Positions 54,766-64,000 of a stretch of DNA of 64,000 nt are shown one piece after another. Under the pieces are notes generated by a model. It made no database searches, was not told the DNA's origin, and saw nothing but the letters and a program-made list of their open reading frames with translations. Made by a program: the position numbers and the translations under genes. Every line of letters begins with the position of its first letter. Position 1 is the stretch's first letter. Source of the DNA: Gymnopus androsaceus JB14 (lineage: Eukaryota > Basidiomycota > Agaricomycetes > Agaricales > Omphalotaceae); contig ML769656.1 in assembly GCA_009733575.1 (NCBI GenBank), positions 1 to 64,000 on the forward strand. Reading direction: 5' to 3'.

Positions 54766-55193
54766 AGGAATTTGTGGACAGCAAGTCGAGGAATTCGAGG
54801 TAGGTGAATATAAATCTACAGAATGAATCGATACGAAGGCCTATGTCGAATCATAGAGGTTTTGGCTGGGTTCGCTCACGCAGGTAGTTCTACGTGAGCA
54901 ACAGGGAACGAAGTCGGAGGCGCTACGCGACTAGAGCTGAAATTGCGGAAGACAAGAATCAAGATGATAATGTGGAGAAGAGGAATAAGCGCCAAGCGCC
55001 AATATCGCTAGTGTCTAAACTATCACTTCCGAGGATCGTCCGAGGCCTTTGGCGATTCCATGCCGATGTAATATCCTGATATCCTCGAGGGGCTGCAGCC
55101 AGCTTTGGCGTTGCCTATGTGTGAATGTACTTCAACTGCACTTTGCTTCTCATCTTGCAAAGTTTCGCTCAACTGTGACTCCTCAATGGTCCA
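54766..55193. other. Intergenic stretch with a short basic ORF
   Basis: A plus-strand frame (54894-55079) is rich in Arg/Lys/Glu (RSRRRYATRAEIAEDKNQDD) but short, with no motif. Possibly a relic exon. Confidence 0.3.
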
Positions 55194-56096
55194 ATCCGTC
55201 ATTTATGCAGTATCCTCTGCCACGATTCCAAATATCTCAAATAGCTTGACTAGCACCATTTCTCTGATAGCAGCCATCTTTGGCGCGTTCTATCTTTCTG
55301 TGCTACTATGGGTCCTCAATTTCTCCCGAATGCATCCTCGAGCATTGAAGAGGGAATACAGCCGGCGCCTGCAAAAATACGCTCCATGTCAGGATACCTG
55401 AATCCTGTTTACTAATATAATACTGACGACGTTTACAGTCGCATACGCATTTCTGGTGACGAATAGTCTTGTGGAGGTATCGCTTAGAAAAAGAAATCAT
55501 TGCAATCGACTGACTCCGTTGGACTGCAGGCATCTTGCACTTTCTGGCTTCTCATTCAATATGTTCATCAGCAGGGCTTATCCAGTCTTTCAAGCAAGAC
55601 CGGTCTTCAGCTGATAATGTGCGCTCTCTGTTCTGAAACTTATTCCAAGGCTCACTCTACCTCAGATTGTCCTCGTGTTGGACAATGTTCACTGCAGGAA
55701 TGCTTACGATCTTATTCATCCATCCAGCATGGTCTACACACCCCCTGGCCTCGGTCGGTTCTCAGACCGTTTGGGTATTTCTAACCTTGTGTTTCTGGGT
55801 CGTGGGCATTACTTTTTTGGCCCGCGCATTACCACCTCGTTTTTTCAGCGGAAGCTGCGCTTCGCTTGCATATTGTGGCCAATTCCGAGCTTTATTTGGT
55901 TTGTGCTTGGCCCTACTTCGCATTTAAGGTGACTCATTCCGTTTATAGCTCTCTCACTGTTAGAGGTGTGAGTATCCGAACCTCTTGTCCTATTTCCATC
56001 ACACTCACAAAAGCCTATAATACCTCGCAGAATCATCTTGACAGGTGCTATGATTACGATGCTCTGGATAGTGCGACAATCTATACATGAGGCTCT
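55194..56096 (+). CDS. Putative multi-helix membrane protein (weak model)
   Basis: Hydrophobic segments occur in plus-strand frames: SLIAAIFGAFYLSVLLWVLN (about 55,255-55,320), FTAGMLTILFIHPAW, TVWVFLTLCFWVVGITFLA and LAYCGQFRALFGLCLALLRI (about 55,690-55,925). A possible GT-AG intron follows (GTGACTC..TTAG near 55,930). The YCGQ.RALFG segment followed by a helix is reminiscent of MARVEL-like four-helix proteins in basidiomycetes. Frame continuity between segments was not established, so this may be a pseudogene. Confidence 0.35.
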
Positions 56097-56536
56097 ACAG
56101 CGTGTGTCTAGGCAGTTGGTCGTGTCTATGGTGTCTGCCAGATAGTGCCGGTTTTAGGACGGTTTTATTTATTACCATTCAGGTCTGCCTTACTCACGTT
56201 CATGGTAATTAACCAGTATCGAGATTAATCAGATGTATTAATTAAAGTGGGTCCTACTATCTCTGCGGCCAAATCTGGAACATCCTACTCATCATGATGA
56301 GGATACGATAATGACCTTCAGCTGCAGTCCTGTGTTCTTGTCAGCGCCGTGTCTGCATCCCTTGGAGCTGTAGGTCATGTCATGTTCATGCTCGACAAAC
56401 GAGGACCAGAAGGGCAGGATGCAATGAAATCGATCGCAGTTCAAATGAGGTTGCTGACAGCCTCTTCCAACGTGTCAACCTTGCGTACTATTTAAAAAGC
56501 CCTAACCTCTAATCCGTCTCTCAATCTACCCCCACA

Positions 56537-57631
56537 ATGTCTCAAATACCCTACGGTGGCCAAGCTGCGATGCAGAACTCTCTGAACCTCTGCGATGTAA
56601 GTTTCATGTGATGCGAGGCCCGAGATGCTCAAAAGAAGACTGACATTCATACAGTATTGTCACATCAAGCCGAAATTTGGGCAATTCACCTACTGCTCGA
56701 AGACTTGTGCCGCTCAAGCACCTTCTAAGCCAGGTGCCCTTGGCGTCAATACTAAAAACGCGAAACCCCGGGTATCACCTCCTAACACTAACCTGTGCGA
56801 TGTGAGTTTGTCCCTACATACGAGATTCAGAATGAATCACTAAAACCTAATTCTTTTCAAGTATTGCAAGAAGGCCCCCAAACACCCAGGACATGATTAT
56901 TGTGGAAAGAGTTGTGGACAGAACGCAAAGACTGGTTCTTCTGCTCAGCCGGTTTCGAAAGCTGCACAAAACTCATCGAGCACAACTTCCAAGACCAATC
57001 CGAATAAAGCATCATTCAATGCAGTAGCCCAAGCCACTGCCGCTGCGTTGACAGGGGCCCATGGCCCCATAGATCCTACGCAGATAGCGAGTAGGTGATT
57101 ATAAACATATAACTGAAAAGGTACTGAATGGATTTCACAGATCTCGTGGTACAACAACTGCAGACGCTTCTTCCTTCTGCTCAGGCTCCCGCTGCATCAA
57201 ATGTCTCGAGGACAGGGGGTGGCGTCCCTGTATCGACGAGCCAAGCGTTTCAGCCCGCATTGAATATAGGCTCGTCGTTGGCTTCTCAACCTTCATTTCC
57301 GGTTCAGACGCAGCCTCAGCCTCAAACGGAAGAGCTTGCAGAGTGTCTCATACCAGGTTGCGGGCAACCTGTATATGTAGACGCGAAGGGACTGAAGACC
57401 AGCACATACTGCTCAATGCGACATCGCCAGTAAGTTACAGCAGTCTGAGAAGCCGTCTACATTACTAAAATCTATCATCTCACTCCTAGGGAAGCTGTGG
57501 ATTCGGGACTCGCTTCGCCTTGCATTTTCTGCCTAGAACTTCCACAGAGCGATACGGACTATTTTTGCAGCCAGGAGTGCCGAGAAGAGTCGCTAAATAA
57601 GGACAGAAATCATGATTTTGTTGAGGTGTAA
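56537..57631 (+). CDS. Cysteine-rich repeat protein (putative zinc-binding modules)
   Basis: Start 56537 (MSQIPYGGQAAMQNSLNLCD) and stop TAA at 57629-57631. Each intron follows a CD codon pair, so the modules are exon-shaped: CD|YCHIKPKFGQFTYCSKTCAA, CD|YCKKAPKHPGHDYCGKSCGQ, then a Ser/Ala/Gln-rich linker, ECLIPGCGQPVYVDAKGL..STYCSMRHR, and CIFCLELPQSDTDYFCSQEC. The repeated C-x2-C..Y-C-x3-C pattern suggests four small zinc-binding folds. I know of similar modules in fungal proteins of unknown role, sometimes next to PARP-like domains, but none is present here. No signal peptide or membrane segment, so a cytosolic or nuclear location is likely. Confidence 0.8.
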
Positions 57632-57960
57632 TAGGCTGTATATCGCGCTTAACGAACGCAGTTATTGTATTAGAGTAATATGAGGGTATGATCGAAGATG
57701 GTATTGAAGACAGAAGCGAACCGCCGATTAACAAGAAATATAGCTACAGCATGTTGAGAGAAACTAGATGAGGATAATAATGCGACACAGGAATGGATAC
57801 AATGTGAATGCAATCAGAAAAGATGGGCATAGCAGAAGCGAGTAGGATAAAGATAAGGAAGAAGTAATGTCAATCGAGAGAAGTAATCCTGGCGAGAACA
57901 TGATGGAACGTAGCTGAGAAAATGATTGAATGAGGATTGCGAGGAAATACAGAGCTGAAT
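57632..57960. other. Convergent intergenic stretch
   Basis: Lies between the 3' ends of the Cys-rich gene (plus) and the zinc-finger gene (minus); nothing else seen. Confidence 0.5.
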
Positions 57961-58836
57961 TCACCCACCAAATATAGGACTGGAAGGAACAGAACGAGAT
58001 CGTGAAGGGCATATGTGGGCATTGAGATCCTGACGTTTGGTGAAAGCCTTGTCGCAGTCGGGGCAAAAGTAAGGTCCTAGGATGATCCTCGGTAGCGGAG
58101 GAGATACTTTTGTGGGTTTTTCGATATCGTGAATGGCAATGTGGAACGCAAGAGCATTAGCGTTGGGTAAGGTTGCACGGCACTCCTCGCGAGGACACAC
58201 AATGCGTGCATCGGGAGTCAATCCAAGCGAAATTGCTTCCTGGATCGCTTCGTCCGCCTGAAAAGTAAGGAAGGTGAGCACCACGCTAAAGGAAAGACAA
58301 TAACAACTCACTGCCTCTGCGAGCGCACCGACGCGAGACTCGCTGTGTCTCAGTTTGGGCTCTTCGACTGGAGGCTCCGCCATCGAGCACTGAGTCTCCA
58401 AGTCCTTCTCATCGTTACTAGATCCAAGCCAAGAGTCCGACCCCGATCCTACCAAGGTCGATGGCTCAATAGAGGAGCTTCGGGAGCTCGTGGCCGTTGA
58501 TTCACCGAGGTCGAGATCAATCTTCAAGCCAGTGCGATATTGGTGAGCGACCTGCTGCGCAGCAGTCATGGTGGTAATAGCCCGAAATTTGCGGGCGATC
58601 TTTTGAGCAGGAGAAATTACCGCGTTCGCGGTAACCCTAGGCCTGCGTTTGATAAAAGGCTCAACTGGCGCACTGAACTCCCAAGTACTGTAATCGTCCT
58701 CCTCCTCTAATGCTTGTCGCTGAAAATCGGCAGCGAGATTAAGCTTCGAGGGAACGAACAAGGCATGGCGCTTCTTCTGGTGCTTTAAATCTGCGACGTC
58801 TTCGAGAGCAAGAGCGAGAGAAGAGCATTGAGGCAT
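57961..58836 (-). CDS. C2H2 zinc-finger protein
   Basis: Start 58836 (MPQCSSLALALEDVADLKHQ). One intron (about 58,262-58,314) joins GALAEA to ADEAIQEAISL. A basic, Ser-rich N-terminal part is followed by two finger-like units near the C-terminus: CPREECRATLPNANALAFHI (C-x4-C, ending H-x3-H) and YFCPDCDKAFTKRQDLNAHI (C-x2-C..H, with C as a possible last ligand). About 275 residues. It is probably a nuclear, perhaps DNA-binding, protein of unknown target. It points toward the Cys-rich gene with only 330 bp between the stops. Confidence 0.82.
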   Translation of the reverse strand: MPQCSSLALALEDVADLKHQKKRHALFVPSKLNLAADFQRQALEEEDDYSTWEFSAPVEPFIKRRPRVTANAVISPAQKIARKFRAITTMTAAQQVAHQYRTGLKIDLDLGESTATSSRSSSIEPSTLVGSGSDSWLGSSNDEKDLETQCSMAEPPVEEPKLRHSESRVGALAEAVSCYCLSFSVVLTFLTFQADEAIQEAISLGLTPDARIVCPREECRATLPNANALAFHIAIHDIEKPTKVSPPLPRIILGPYFCPDCDKAFTKRQDLNAHICPSRSRSVPSSPIFGG

Positions 58837-60401
58837 GGTGAAGTCGTTAATGAGGAATCAGGCGAGAAACAGTATAGAGATGAGATGAGACGCCAGCTCT
58901 GAAGGAAGGTGTAAGATGAGGGCCGGCATTTTATATCCACTCTGCTATCCACCCGTCGTGAGGATGTCCCAATGTGGTAATACAACGACAATGAAAAAAG
59001 AATGGCCACATTGGATCAATAATGGCCCAGTAAACATGAGTTCAAGATTTTACCATCGAACAATAGGTTGTTTTCTTCCCTGGAAATGTTCAGGAGCATT
59101 GATCGTCTAATATGGATATCGAGCTGACCATTGTAGCTTGGAGTTCGTATCAAGATCCCACCACCGATAAGCCCACCTAGATATAATGTAGCGTCGGTTC
59201 TCTCGCCACTGGTGTGCATATCAGCTGAGGATACGAAGGGCAGCTATAGCTTGGGGAAAATGCTGCAAAGAGTGCCAGCAAGTGGTATGCAGTCAAAGCT
59301 GAAGGCTGAAAGCTCGATGGTCTAGAGCTAGGAATCGAAGCTTGACGACCAACAATTATCGTTGAGAATTTGATGAGATGTCTATACATCCACAATATCG
59401 CTGCTGCAAGTAAGTGGTTCACTGACACCTACTGACACTATTGAATTTTCGAGAAAGAGAAAAGAGCTTACAAGTTACTTTAACTTTAAGCGCGCGAAAC
59501 GCGATCGGCAATTAGCGCCGTAGGAAGACCTTGCTCTTCATCTTAAGTAACTTGATCCTTTACAAGGCGGTAATCGTTACATTCAAAGTCTGAGCGACTA
59601 AATTTGCGCTCATCTGCTGTGGCGAGTCAATCATGACTCCACTCTCCTCCGCTTCCTGACGCTCAAAAGGAATAGAATTTGAGCGCTCTACTAATCCGTG
59701 TCCTCGTAGTACACTGCCCATCTTTATGAAGATAGGGTATTAGTGCGAACTTAATAGCCTCGTGATAGCTGGGATACTGGGGAAAGGGGACCGCCCGGAG
59801 GACTTACTTACGACCAGTGAATCGAAAGGAAAATGATACTGCTCAGTAGCGGAAATTGGGTGGATGTCCATGAGCTCTTCCAGGAGTAGTCAAGTTGAAG
59901 TTTAATTCTACGCCGAAGACGCTCTATGATATGCTAATTCCGACCCAATGGAACGCTAGTCTTTACAGATTCGTCTAACATTAATTATTACTTAATTTGT
60001 TATGCTACATTCTCACTTCCTTTCAACTATGATACATACTATACAACTTAGTTTGCTAAATATCCTTCCTCCTAATAGCCCAGTATTCAATTCCTTTCAT
60101 AGCCGTAAAAAGGGCGAGTTTCCTCAACCTGTGAACCATTCTAGGACCGTTCCTTGTTCTTATAAGTCCCAGGATCACCGCATTTGAATCTCGATCCCAT
60201 TGACACACGAAAGCCTCCGGACTAGAGCTTGCCTTTTCTACTCTTCCATCATCACATTCATTTTAAGAGGCAGCGCAAAACGCATGGTTTCCCGGTAGAA
60301 GAATATATATAAAGAGGTCGGCCGCTCACTCTCTGTGCTCGAATTCCAATTACGCTGAACTTCCTTCCCACTTACGCCACACTTTTGAACGACTTTCGGC
60401 A
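58837..60401. other. Intergenic stretch between divergent genes
   Basis: About 1.5 kb upstream of both the zinc-finger gene (minus) and the acidic protein (plus). No gene or repeat was supported. Confidence 0.5.
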
Positions 60402-61116
60402 ATGGAACAAGTCGAACAGCCCATCGAACTACACCTTCCTCAGGCTTCATCAAGCGAGCAGAATAATTCTGCACTTGAGGAGTATCTGAGCTCGCTGGAT
60501 TTCTATTTTGACAATTCCGACAAACGGCTTTCGCGGGAAGAGTCCAGGTCCGTATGAATCCTTTCGTTATCGTTGTTGTATTGACGAAAGCCGCTTTAGT
60601 CATGGTGGGGTCATGATTGAGCGTTTGAATCCAATCTACGAAGAACAAGAAGAGGATGAAACGTTCTACGACCTCTACCGTGTGGTAGAGGAAGAGCTGC
60701 CTTCCTCTACATCGGACAGCAGCGACGACGAGAACGACTCTGAAGCTTCGTCGCAGTATGGTCCTAAGCCGCGTCCTCCTCCGCATATGATACATGACCC
60801 TTCAAGCTTTTGGCCTCTAATTGAAGAAGACGACACAGAGGTCAATGTCAGATTCACATTTCCTGCTGACCCGTCATCGCAATCACCGTCAAACGTCCTT
60901 GATGACGACAATGACGAAGAGCACTTGGAATGGGAGCGCAGAGGGCGTTCGAGAGCTGTTCCTGCAAAACTATTACGACGGGCCGAAGAAACCAGGAAAG
61001 CGCAGATACAGAGGTTCGTGCATGAGAGTCAAGAAATTCGAGACGAGCAGGTGAGCCGGTCATGTCGTCGGCGTTCCAGATTCCAAGTTGAATATGATTT
61101 GTTCCAAAAACTTTAA
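60402..61116 (+). CDS. Acidic, probably disordered protein of unknown function
   Basis: Start 60402 (MEQVEQPIELHLPQASSSEQ). An intron at about 60,547-60,590 joins REESS to RFSHGGVMIERLNPIYEEQE in phase. Then come an acidic Ser/Asp/Glu tract and a basic helical C-terminus (RRAEETRKAQIQRFVHESQE). Read without further splicing, the frame ends at 61116. A possible last intron (GTGAGCC..CCAAG, about 61,050-61,086) would give the alternative end DEQVEYDLFQKL with the same stop. No domain recognised. Confidence 0.62.
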
Positions 61117-61407
61117 AGTCAGGCCGGTGTAAATCGACGTGATAGGGAAGAACGTCGCATAGTATGTAGCCTATCAACCAAATGGTTCCCCTTTTTCGTC
61201 ATGCAAATAAACCGCGAGGAATCAGCAGGAAAAGAAGTCAGGGCGCAGAAGGTTGCACACGTCTAAGAAATTTCCAAAAAACATTTTAGTATTACCGATA
61301 TCGCCTTGATCGTGCGCCTTCAAGGTTTGGAGCTAAAGACACGTTTGTCTTAATATTATCTTGAAAATCAGAATGGGAAAGGAATGGGAAAGAAGGAAGT
61401 CAATTAT

Positions 61408-62342
61408 TTAGTTAGCAGCACCATTAACATGAGCATCATTTGAGGTAGCTGCCGTAGAAGCCAAAGACTTCTTCGACCATTTAGCCGGAGAGTCTCGAAT
61501 TCCAAGCTCCTTCCTCAACTCTTCGACATTCTGTTCCCAACGCTTCTCCCAATATACAGTGATCAAACACTGTGCAGTACTTCCGTACTTCATTGCCCAC
61601 GGGACATACTCTGAAAAGAGTGTGTTGCGCTTCTTCGCATTGAGACGCAGGGGCCTCCTACAGCTGAGATGGCCGCCAGCGGAAGCCCGAGATTCGCAAA
61701 TTCGAAATACTTGATGGCAAGCTCAGATTCGACATTTACAGAGAAATTGCAGATGCAGTGGTAAAAGTCATGGCACTCGCGGTAACGCTGCATCACGTAC
61801 GCCAGCTCGGGATCATCGATATAGTGCACCTTGAAATAGTGGTTTGATCGCGTAACCAAGAAGTTGAGCATGGATAGGCTTACAGGTTCTCGTGAATCTG
61901 GAGTAACACCCGTACGTTCAAGCCAGGTTTTGTAAGTGCGACCCCAGGTTCCTTCTGGAAGGTGTGCCAGTGCATTCAGATCGACTGTTCTAGTGTTGAT
62001 TCTTGGTCGGTCTTTTAATATTTGTCTGGCTTCGGGACTTGCAAGCATGATGTCCCTCAGACGAGGAAGTGCTGGTCCAGCTGTGGTCTCCCCCAGAGCA
62101 GCAATTAGATCTGCAAAGAGGTAATAAGAATAGAGAATTTTACAAAGAGATCGTGTACACGCACCTGCTCTGTAGGGATCCATCAACGACATCACCGCTG
62201 AGCCTACAGCTAGAAACGCGTTTTCGAATGAATTCAGTGGTATATGACCTGGATATGCAGGGGTAGTATTTATAGACCGAGATTGGATTGATAAATAAGG
62301 ACGAGCAGCTAGAGACCTGGGCAATGCGCGTAGAACAGACAT
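61408..62342 (-). CDS. COQ4: Ubiquinone biosynthesis protein COQ4, mitochondrial
   Basis: COQ4 is a mitochondrial inner-membrane protein needed for coenzyme Q synthesis. Start 62342 ([20 protein letters not shown]) gives an Arg/Ser-rich targeting peptide. [25 protein letters not shown] is joined by an intron (about 62,112-62,164) to [20 protein letters not shown]. Later landmarks are [26 protein letters not shown] with the HDxxH zinc motif, [12 protein letters not shown] and [20 protein letters not shown]. Stop at 61408. At [14 protein letters not shown] the frame slips by one base inside a GGCCCC run near 61,655; without it the protein is normal from end to end. This is either a real frameshift in an important gene or, more likely, an assembly indel. 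Confidence 0.94.
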
Positions 62343-62738
62343 TGTGGGATGAAGGAGGAAGGACAAGTTGATCATGATTAGGCGCTCATAATAATATTGG
62401 TCCGGACTCGAGCTAGATCCAGCTAGCGAACAGTCCAGATTGCAGTGAGATACAAAGGTACAAGGATGAGCACAAATGAGAGGTTGTATGTTTACAATGA
62501 AAAAATATGTAGATATCAATCATAAGTCGTCAAGTAGTAGTTGTGCTAGATGTCCATCAAGAGCCCGATAGTAAGTAGTTTAGTCGATAAACCAACAAGT
62601 ACATGAACCAAAAAGAAACCACGAATGCACAGCAAGTACAGCAAGGGATACAAGATGTATGATTTACAAATGAGGAGAGATAAATACCAAACCATGATAG
62701 CAAAAATACGCATTGCACATAAACGCAATGGGCTGCAT
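62343..62738. other. Intergenic stretch
   Basis: Short gap between the COQ4 start and the 3' end of the DUF2415 gene, both on the minus strand; nothing else seen. Confidence 0.5.
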
Positions 62739-64000
62739 TCAACACCATACAGCCCCCGAGTCCGACCACCACTTCTTCTCCGACCCCTTCACATTCCACT
62801 CCACGACTCCCTCCGTCGTAGCAGCATAAATATACCCGCCAGTGGGGTCAAAGCACGTTCCTGCAATGTCCAAATCCGGGTTGTATCCAGTGGCTACTCT
62901 GGAATGACCCAGGTCTTCTTCGTCTTCGTCCGCTCCTTCTCCATGCATGTTCTCCTCATCGCCAACCCGATCTCCGAAACGAGTTCCACTGAGTGCTTCA
63001 AGCCTCGGCCACATCCTCCTTTGATTACCTGCTCCGGCACTAGCAGACGGACTCGGCGAAGAGCTCCTTGACGGTACATGAGAAGGACACAGTCCCATTC
63101 TGGCTCTGCGTCAAGTTCGTCAAGTTCCATGCTCTCGTCCTCTTCTCGCTCTTCGTAGTCGTCGTCGTCGTCACCTTGATCAGCAATTGCGACACCGACG
63201 GTTCCTACGCGTCTTGAGCGTATCCCGTGGCTGCCTAAAAGCGCCCTCACATCATCTTCAACTTCACGATCACCAAGCGGAGGAATGACTACCAGATCCT
63301 CTTCCAGATCTCGGTGACGCTGTGGATTAGCGTTATCGATTGGCGCTAGCTCCGTGCTCAGAATCTGATCGATCTGACGGGAATCCGGAATGTATCCTCT
63401 AATGCAAGGACCACGTATGGCGCTTGGGAGGTGATCGCGCCGGGAAGTGGAGCTCGATATATGAGATGTAGGAGAAACTCGTATGTGACGAGTGTTGGAA
63501 TTTACAATCGAAGCTGCTAGAGCTCGTGCATTAGATGGCGGACGCTGGTATGGACGTACATAGGAACGGCTTCTGGTTTGCGTTATCCGGGGGGTGGTAG
63601 ATCCTGTTATTGTGATGTCTCCGCGAGTTGGGTCGGGTCAGTTGAAGATGTTGAGTGCGGTTTAGAAGCAACAGAAGGTACCCGGATGATTTGCTCCGTC
63701 TCAAAAGTCCGAGCATCGATCACATGGAGTAACGACGTGTGCTAGCGTGGGCGCATGAGATTCCCGGCCATTAAGAAAAAAAACAAAGAACATACTTCGG
63801 TGAAAGTCATGATCTCCTTCCCACAGCCATTGCCACCTCCGCTACCAAATTTGACGTTCCTCGCACTCCAGCCAGGGGCTTTAGAAAGACCCCTTGTCCA
63901 TTCATACGGATCATCCGAAAGATAACCGCTGGCCATCCCATTCCCAATCGCGCTCAAAGTATTCGATTTATCGGTCTGGAAAATCTTCAACGGCTTGGTA
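62739..64000 (-). CDS. DUF2415/WD40-like protein, 5' end beyond the window
   Basis: The gene enters from the right edge. The first visible exon (to about 63,797) has FQTDKSNTLSAIGNGMASGY and SGGGNGCGKEIMTFTE. After an intron follow HTSLLHVIDARTFETEQIIR, a long Ser/Arg-rich low-complexity part, a DDDDDYEEREEDE acidic run and EWDCV, and finally DLDIAGTCFDPTGGYIYAAT with TEGVVEWNVKGSEKKWW, ending at 62739. The D-I-A-G-x-C-F-D-P-x-G-x-Y-x-Y-x-A-T-x-E-G-V-x-E-W stretch is the DUF2415 signature found at the end of fungal WD40-type proteins. Between EWDCV and PSHVPSRSSSPSPSA (near 63,100) the reading shifts by one base without a clear intron. Confidence 0.85.

Noticed and set aside
1..64000. CRISPR array, prokaryotic operon, riboswitch or phage-type system
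   Set aside because: No regularly spaced direct repeats with unique spacers were seen. All recognisable genes are eukaryotic with spliceosomal introns.

Overview
The window looks like nuclear DNA of a basidiomycete fungus, most likely an Agaricomycete. Genes carry many short (about 45-65 bp) GT-AG introns, and several families are typical of mushrooms: DUF6533 and related seven-helix membrane proteins, DUF7918 proteins, a laccase, a CYP with FGFGRRLCPG, a RecQ-like helicase relic and a Tnp2 transposase relic. Assignments rest on reading conserved motifs; no database search was run.

Region 1 (about 1-20,000) is AT-rich and almost free of host genes. It is a nest of mobile elements: a full-length Ty1/copia element on the minus strand (1348-7091) with 5-bp target duplications and nearly identical LTRs but many frame breaks; a hAT-like element with 14-bp terminal inverted repeats (7441-8673); a foldback element (18034-18734) that carries TTAGGG-like repeats, an internal palindrome and a Tc1/mariner-type MITE; and a Tnp2 (CACTA-type) transposase pseudogene spread over 12,957-17,160. 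The pseudogene is cut by another inverted-repeat element (13710-14937) and by two solo LTRs with perfect 5-bp duplications. Minisatellites and CTCCAGAG/CTGGAG-rich inverted repeats fill the gaps.

Region 2 (about 20,000-33,600) holds a DUF6533-type membrane protein, a decayed dual-specificity phosphatase, an initiator-type tRNA-Met-like gene with an abnormal anticodon arm, a second seven-helix membrane protein, a cytochrome P450, and a 585-bp Mutator-like MITE with 9-bp target duplications.

Region 3 (about 33,600-55,000) is an accessory block with much local duplication and decay. It holds three DUF7918 genes, a BRI3-like mini-protein, two remnants of an aminoglycoside-phosphotransferase-like gene, a laccase pseudogene split by a second Mutator-like element, a divergent actin paralogue, a RecQ-like helicase relic, a tandem NmrA/isoflavone-reductase-like pair with left-over fragments, and a 2-oxoglutarate/Fe(II) oxygenase.

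Region 4 (about 55,000-64,000) looks like ordinary conserved chromosome: a Cys-rich repeat protein, a C2H2 zinc-finger protein, an acidic unknown protein, COQ4 (coenzyme Q synthesis) and, cut by the right edge, a DUF2415/WD40 protein. COQ4 and the DUF2415 gene each contain an apparent single-base frame break. This raises the possibility of residual assembly indels, which also bears on how to read the broken copia element. I found no CRISPR arrays, prokaryotic genes, or clear new defence or biosynthetic system. The most unusual signals are the flip/flop palindrome shared by two repeats, the copia primer site that spells out the initiator-tRNA anticodon arm, and two Mutator-like elements of one family, one of which split a laccase.
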